DNA of 8,991 nt from an uncultured Collinsella sp. GTDB lineage: Bacteria; Actinomycetota; Coriobacteriia; Coriobacteriales; Coriobacteriaceae. Under the pieces are notes generated by a model, which saw only the letters and a list, made by a program, of their open reading frames with translations, searched no databases and was not told where the DNA came from. A program made the translations under genes and the position numbers. Positions 6,693 to 8,991 of the stretch are shown here, piece by piece. The stretch's first letter is position 1. The number at the start of each line of letters is the position of its first letter. Location: assembly GCA_902470915.1 (NCBI GenBank), contig CABRIB010000082.1, positions 1 through 8,991 on the forward strand, read 5' to 3'.

Positions 6693-7730
6693 GTGGAAGG
6701 CATGGCTCAGCAGACAAGGAATGGTCATTCGGCGAGCGCGGCAGAGGTTGCGGCGCTCGCTGGCGTGAGCCGCCAGACTGTGTCTCGCGTGGTCAACGGT
6801 ATGCCCAACGTGACGGAAAAGACGCGCAAGCGTGTGCTGGCCGCCATGGAAGAGCTGGGCTTTCGTCCCAATTTTGCTGGAGCGGCGTTGCGCGGCGGGT
6901 CGTATCGTTCTATTGGCCTGTGCATGTACAACATCACACGTGTCGGTAACCTGGCGACGCTCGAGGGTATCATGCAAGCGGCGCGCGAGCACGATTTTGC
7001 CGTCACTATGATCGAGATGGGCGGCGACAAGCCCTATACACTTGCCGATGCCTCGCGCCGCATGGTCGAGCGACCCGTCGACGGCATGATTCTCAACATG
7101 AACCGCATGGCTCCCGATTTTGAGGAGTTTGTTCCCCAGCCGGGAGTGCGAACGGTCATCCTGTCCATGTATGCGCATCCGCGCTGCACGACGATCGACT
7201 CCGACCAGTATGGTTCGTGCGAGCTGTTGACCAATTATCTGCTGGAACATGGTCACTCGAATATGCGGTTTGTGGCGGGTCCGGAAAACTCGATTTCCTC
7301 GCGTTTTCGTGAGGCCGGTTGGCGCGATACGCTGGGTCGTGCTCATGTCGATGCCGCTCCGATGCTGCGTGGCGATTGGAGTGCGGACAGTGGGTACGCC
7401 ATGGGCGAGCGGATTGCGGCCGAGGTGCTTGCCGGCGGGTCGCAGGCGCCGACTGCCGTGCTTGCGGCAAATGACCAGATGGCGCTGGGCGTTATCGCCG
7501 CGCTCGAGAACGCGGGCCTGTCCGTGCCCGACGACGTGAGCGTGGTTGGTATCGACGACGCACTCGAGGGACTTGTTCCTCACAATCGACTGACGACGCT
7601 GCGATTTGATTTGCGCGGTGTCGGTAAGCTTGCGTTTGGGGCGGCGATTGGAGAGAGTTCGTCTATCGAGGCGATTCATGTGCCGAGTACGCTGGTCGAA
7701 CGCTCGACTGTTAGGGACATACGGGGTTAG
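6693..7730 (+). CDS. LacI-family transcriptional regulator (type 2)
   Basis: Probable repressor of the divergent lacG-lacE operon and of itself. The GTG start at 6693 gives 345 residues; ATG 6702 gives 342. Upstream in-frame ATG 6645 has no ribosome binding site and adds residues unlike the family. The helix-turn-helix reads AAEVAALAGVS then SRQTVSRVVN (about 26-35), with Arg27-Gln28 at the specificity positions, followed by the hinge FRPNFAGAALRGG. The effector domain contains RPVDGMILNM, GDWSADSGYAMG, AANDQMALGVIAAL and VPDDVSVVGIDD, all family landmarks. It is a full-length paralogue of the regulator at 1788-2798 and ends the same way (LVERSTVRDIRG against LVERASVRDLRA). The stop is 7 bases before repeat R2. 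The effector is likely the phosphorylated disaccharide or a product, which is inference from context. Confidence 0.95.
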   Translation: MEGMAQQTRNGHSASAAEVAALAGVSRQTVSRVVNGMPNVTEKTRKRVLAAMEELGFRPNFAGAALRGGSYRSIGLCMYNITRVGNLATLEGIMQAAREHDFAVTMIEMGGDKPYTLADASRRMVERPVDGMILNMNRMAPDFEEFVPQPGVRTVILSMYAHPRCTTIDSDQYGSCELLTNYLLEHGHSNMRFVAGPENSISSRFREAGWRDTLGRAHVDAAPMLRGDWSADSGYAMGERIAAEVLAGGSQAPTAVLAANDQMALGVIAALENAGLSVPDDVSVVGIDDALEGLVPHNRLTTLRFDLRGVGKLAFGAAIGESSSIEAIHVPSTLVERSTVRDIRG

Positions 7731-7737
7731 GTCCTAC

Positions 7738-7808
7738 TCCGTTTGTCTCGATTTGTAACAGGTAGACGGTCAAAAGCGGGCTACGTGTTACAGATTTAGA
7801 TTCTTCGG
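7738..7808. repeat. 71-bp palindromic repeat, copy R2 (diverged)
   Basis: Same 23+25+23 layout as R1 and R3. Its left arm (7738-7760) is close to the family form, but its right arm (7786-7808) keeps only TGTTACAG plus scattered matches, about 13 of 23 pairing within the copy. The centre has GTAG and CTAC where R3 has CTAG and CTAG, a compensatory pair change. It begins 7 bases after the second lacI stop. Confidence 0.75.
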
Positions 7809-7888
7809 AAAGAGCAATCCTGTTCGTCTCAATCTGTAACAGCTAGGACCAAAAAACTCGGCTAGATGTTACAGATCGAGACAAACGG
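7739..7888. repeat. 150-bp unit bounded by a 22-bp inverted repeat (R2 left arm / R3 right arm)
   Basis: Bases 7739-7760 are the reverse complement of 7867-7888 at 21 of 22 positions, the core being GTTTGTCTCGAT/ATCGAGACAAAC. The outer arms of the R2-R3 pair thus match each other better than the arms within R2 do. The pair could fold as one long hairpin or behave as a MITE-like unit. No transposase or clear target-site duplication is seen. Confidence 0.7.
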
Positions 7889-7889
7889 C
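7819..7889. repeat. 71-bp palindromic repeat, copy R3
   Basis: Arms 7819-7841 and 7867-7889 (19 of 23 complementary) flank a 25-nt centre with internal CTAG/CTAG pairing. Its left arm differs from the reverse complement of R1's right arm at only one of 23 positions. It lies 10 bases after R2 in the same convergent spacer. Confidence 0.85.
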
Positions 7890-7902
7890 TCCCGACCAGC
7901 CC

Positions 7903-7951
7903 AAAAACAAAAAGACCGGGGGCGGCGCGCCGTGTGACGTGCCGCCCCCGG
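7903..7951 (-). terminator. Rho-independent terminator of the second glycosidase gene
   Basis: On the minus strand an 11-bp perfect GC stem (ccgggggcggc at 7916-7926 with 7941-7951), extendable inward by about 3 pairs with one G-U, is followed by TCTTTTTGTTTTTGG. It is a textbook terminator 47 bases after the glycosidase stop. In the plus direction there is no U-run. Confidence 0.92.
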
Positions 7952-7997
7952 CTGAGAAATGGGGACAGGTTGTGTGAGCGGGCAACCCCGCCAGCCA

Positions 7998-8944
7998 CTA
8001 GTCCAGACGACGGGTCTGCGCCACGTGCTTGTACCAGTAGGCGCTTGCCTTGGGCGTGCGCTTCTGGGTTTCAAAGTCAACGTAGAAGAAGCCGTAACGC
8101 TTGTTGTAGCCATTGGTCCAAGAGAACTGATCCTGCAGGCTCCACAGGAAGTAGCCGCCCACGTTGACGCCCACCTCCATGGCCTTGAGCAACCAGCGCA
8201 GGTGCTGCTCGATGTAGTCGATGCGCGGCTGGTCGTCCACAAAACCGTCCTTGTAGGGGTCCTTGTAGCCCATGCCGTTCTCGGTGATGAAGATCTGCTT
8301 GTAGTTGGGGTAGCGCTGCTTAATGTAGACGAGCAGGTCGAACAGGCCCTCGGGATAGATGATCCAGTCCCAGTCGGTGGTGGGAATGCCAGGCTTGTTC
8401 ACGTGCTCGCCAATGCCCTTGACGCGCCAGCGGCCGGTGCCCTTCTCGCCCGTACCGTTGTGGTGCAGGTCGTTCTCGCCGTTGTAAGCCTTCAAAAAAC
8501 GGCACTGGTAGTTGTTAACGCCCAGGTAGTCGTTGTAGAGCGCTGCCTCGCGCATAATCTCGAGGTCCTCGTCCAAGATCTCGATGGTGCCGCCCGAGAC
8601 GGCAGCCAGGCGGTTGGCGCACTCGAGGGTGTCGGGGGCATACTCGCCGCGGAACGTCGCGTCGAGCAAAAACTGGTTTTGCAGCACGTGCTCGTTGTTG
8701 GCGGCTTTGATGTCGGCGGGGTCGTTCTCGTTGAGCGGGTACTTAAACTCCAGCGACTGGATGACGCCGATTTTGCCCTTAAAGCCGCCGTTGTGGAAGG
8801 CCAGCACGGCCTTGGCGTGGGCGAGCATCATGTTGTGCTCGCACTGGAAGGCCTCGGCCAGATGCGCCTTGACGCCACCGGGGAAGGTACCCTCGATGTA
8901 GGTGTTGGAGGCGTCGGCCCAGATCTCGTTAAAGGTGAACCAGT
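7998..8944 (-). CDS. lacG: GH1 6-phospho-beta-glycosidase, LacG-like (5'-truncated by contig end)
   Basis: The C-terminal 314 residues of a second phospho-glycosidase; about 160 N-terminal residues are missing beyond the adapter at 8945. The fragment opens at WFTFNE, which holds the acid/base Glu, so both catalytic residues are present: Glu6 of the fragment and the nucleophile Glu221 in FITENG. The 6-phosphate site Ser274, Lys281 and Tyr283 is in SWTNGYNKRY, with the LacG-type Trp275. The C-terminus VDFETQKRTPKASAYWYK matches LacG. It is a paralogue of the enzyme at 4909-6351 but clearly diverged, for example EIWADASNTYIEG against ELISLSHSQYIQG after the acid/base Glu, so a different aglycone or linkage is likely. 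It is followed by its own strong terminator, so it is the last gene of its operon. The ATG at 8831 is internal and should not be taken as the start. Confidence 0.93.
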
Positions 8945-8991
8945 CTGTCTCTTATACACATCTCCGAGCCCACGAGACGGACTCCTATCTC
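8945..8991 (-). other. Nextera i7-side sequencing adapter (artefact)
   Basis: Bases 8945-8963 are the reverse complement of the Tn5 mosaic end (CTGTCTCTTATACACATCT), 8964-8978 the read-2 overhang (ccgagcccacgagac), 8979-8986 (ggactcct) match i7 index 705, and 8987-8991 begin the P7 arm. The sequence is not genomic, and the glycosidase reading frame must stop here. Confidence 0.98.

Noticed and set aside
6624..7679. 351-codon minus-strand open frame opposite the second LacI gene
   Set aside because: His/Arg-rich shadow of a clear LacI-family protein.
2809..7889. CRISPR array or integron attC sites as explanations of the 71-bp repeats
   Set aside because: Only three diverged copies, no regular spacers, no cas genes or integrase, and the copies are about 5 kb apart; attC core sites are not seen.

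Overview
The window is a metagenome-style contig. It carries the intact ends of a dual-indexed Nextera (Tn5) sequencing library: bases 1-48 and 8945-8991 are adapter, and the biological insert is 49-8944. High G+C, dense gene packing and repeated LacI / GH1 phospho-glycosidase / lactose-family PTS cassettes suggest a gut Coriobacteriia such as Collinsella or a relative. No marker gene is present, so this placement is inference.

Layout from left to right: (1) a 3'-truncated lactose/cellobiose-family PTS permease (EIIC part, minus strand, 49-1511). (2) A divergent control region with two near-identical 19-bp operator-like sites (1616-1658) and a LacI-family regulator (plus, 1788-2798). (3) A convergent spacer with a 71-bp palindromic repeat (R1) and a bidirectional hairpin terminator. 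(4) A complete LacE-like EIICB permease (minus, 2972-4732), preceded on the same strand by a LacG-like GH1 6-phospho-glycosidase (minus, 4909-6351), with a 14-bp-stem hairpin between them. (5) A 341-bp divergent control region with three copies of a second operator type (6471-6510 and 6625-6642), then a second LacI-family regulator (plus, 6693-7730). (6) A convergent spacer with two more copies of the 71-bp repeat (R2, R3) and a strong minus-strand terminator. (7) A 5'-truncated second LacG-like glycosidase (minus, 7998-8944).

The genes form repeated modules: a LacI repressor divergent from an operon for phosphotransferase import of a beta-linked disaccharide and its cytoplasmic hydrolysis. 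The EIICB imports and phosphorylates the sugar; the GH1 enzyme splits the 6-phospho-disaccharide. Both glycosidases keep the Ser-Trp...Lys-x-Tyr phosphate/galactose site of LacG, so lactose or another beta-galactoside is a reasonable first guess. No EIIA (LacF) is in the window, so it must be supplied from elsewhere.

The least ordinary signals are the 71-bp palindromic repeat found directly after both lacI genes, with a compensatory base-pair change in its inner stem, and the two related but distinct operator families that pair with two different LacI recognition helices.
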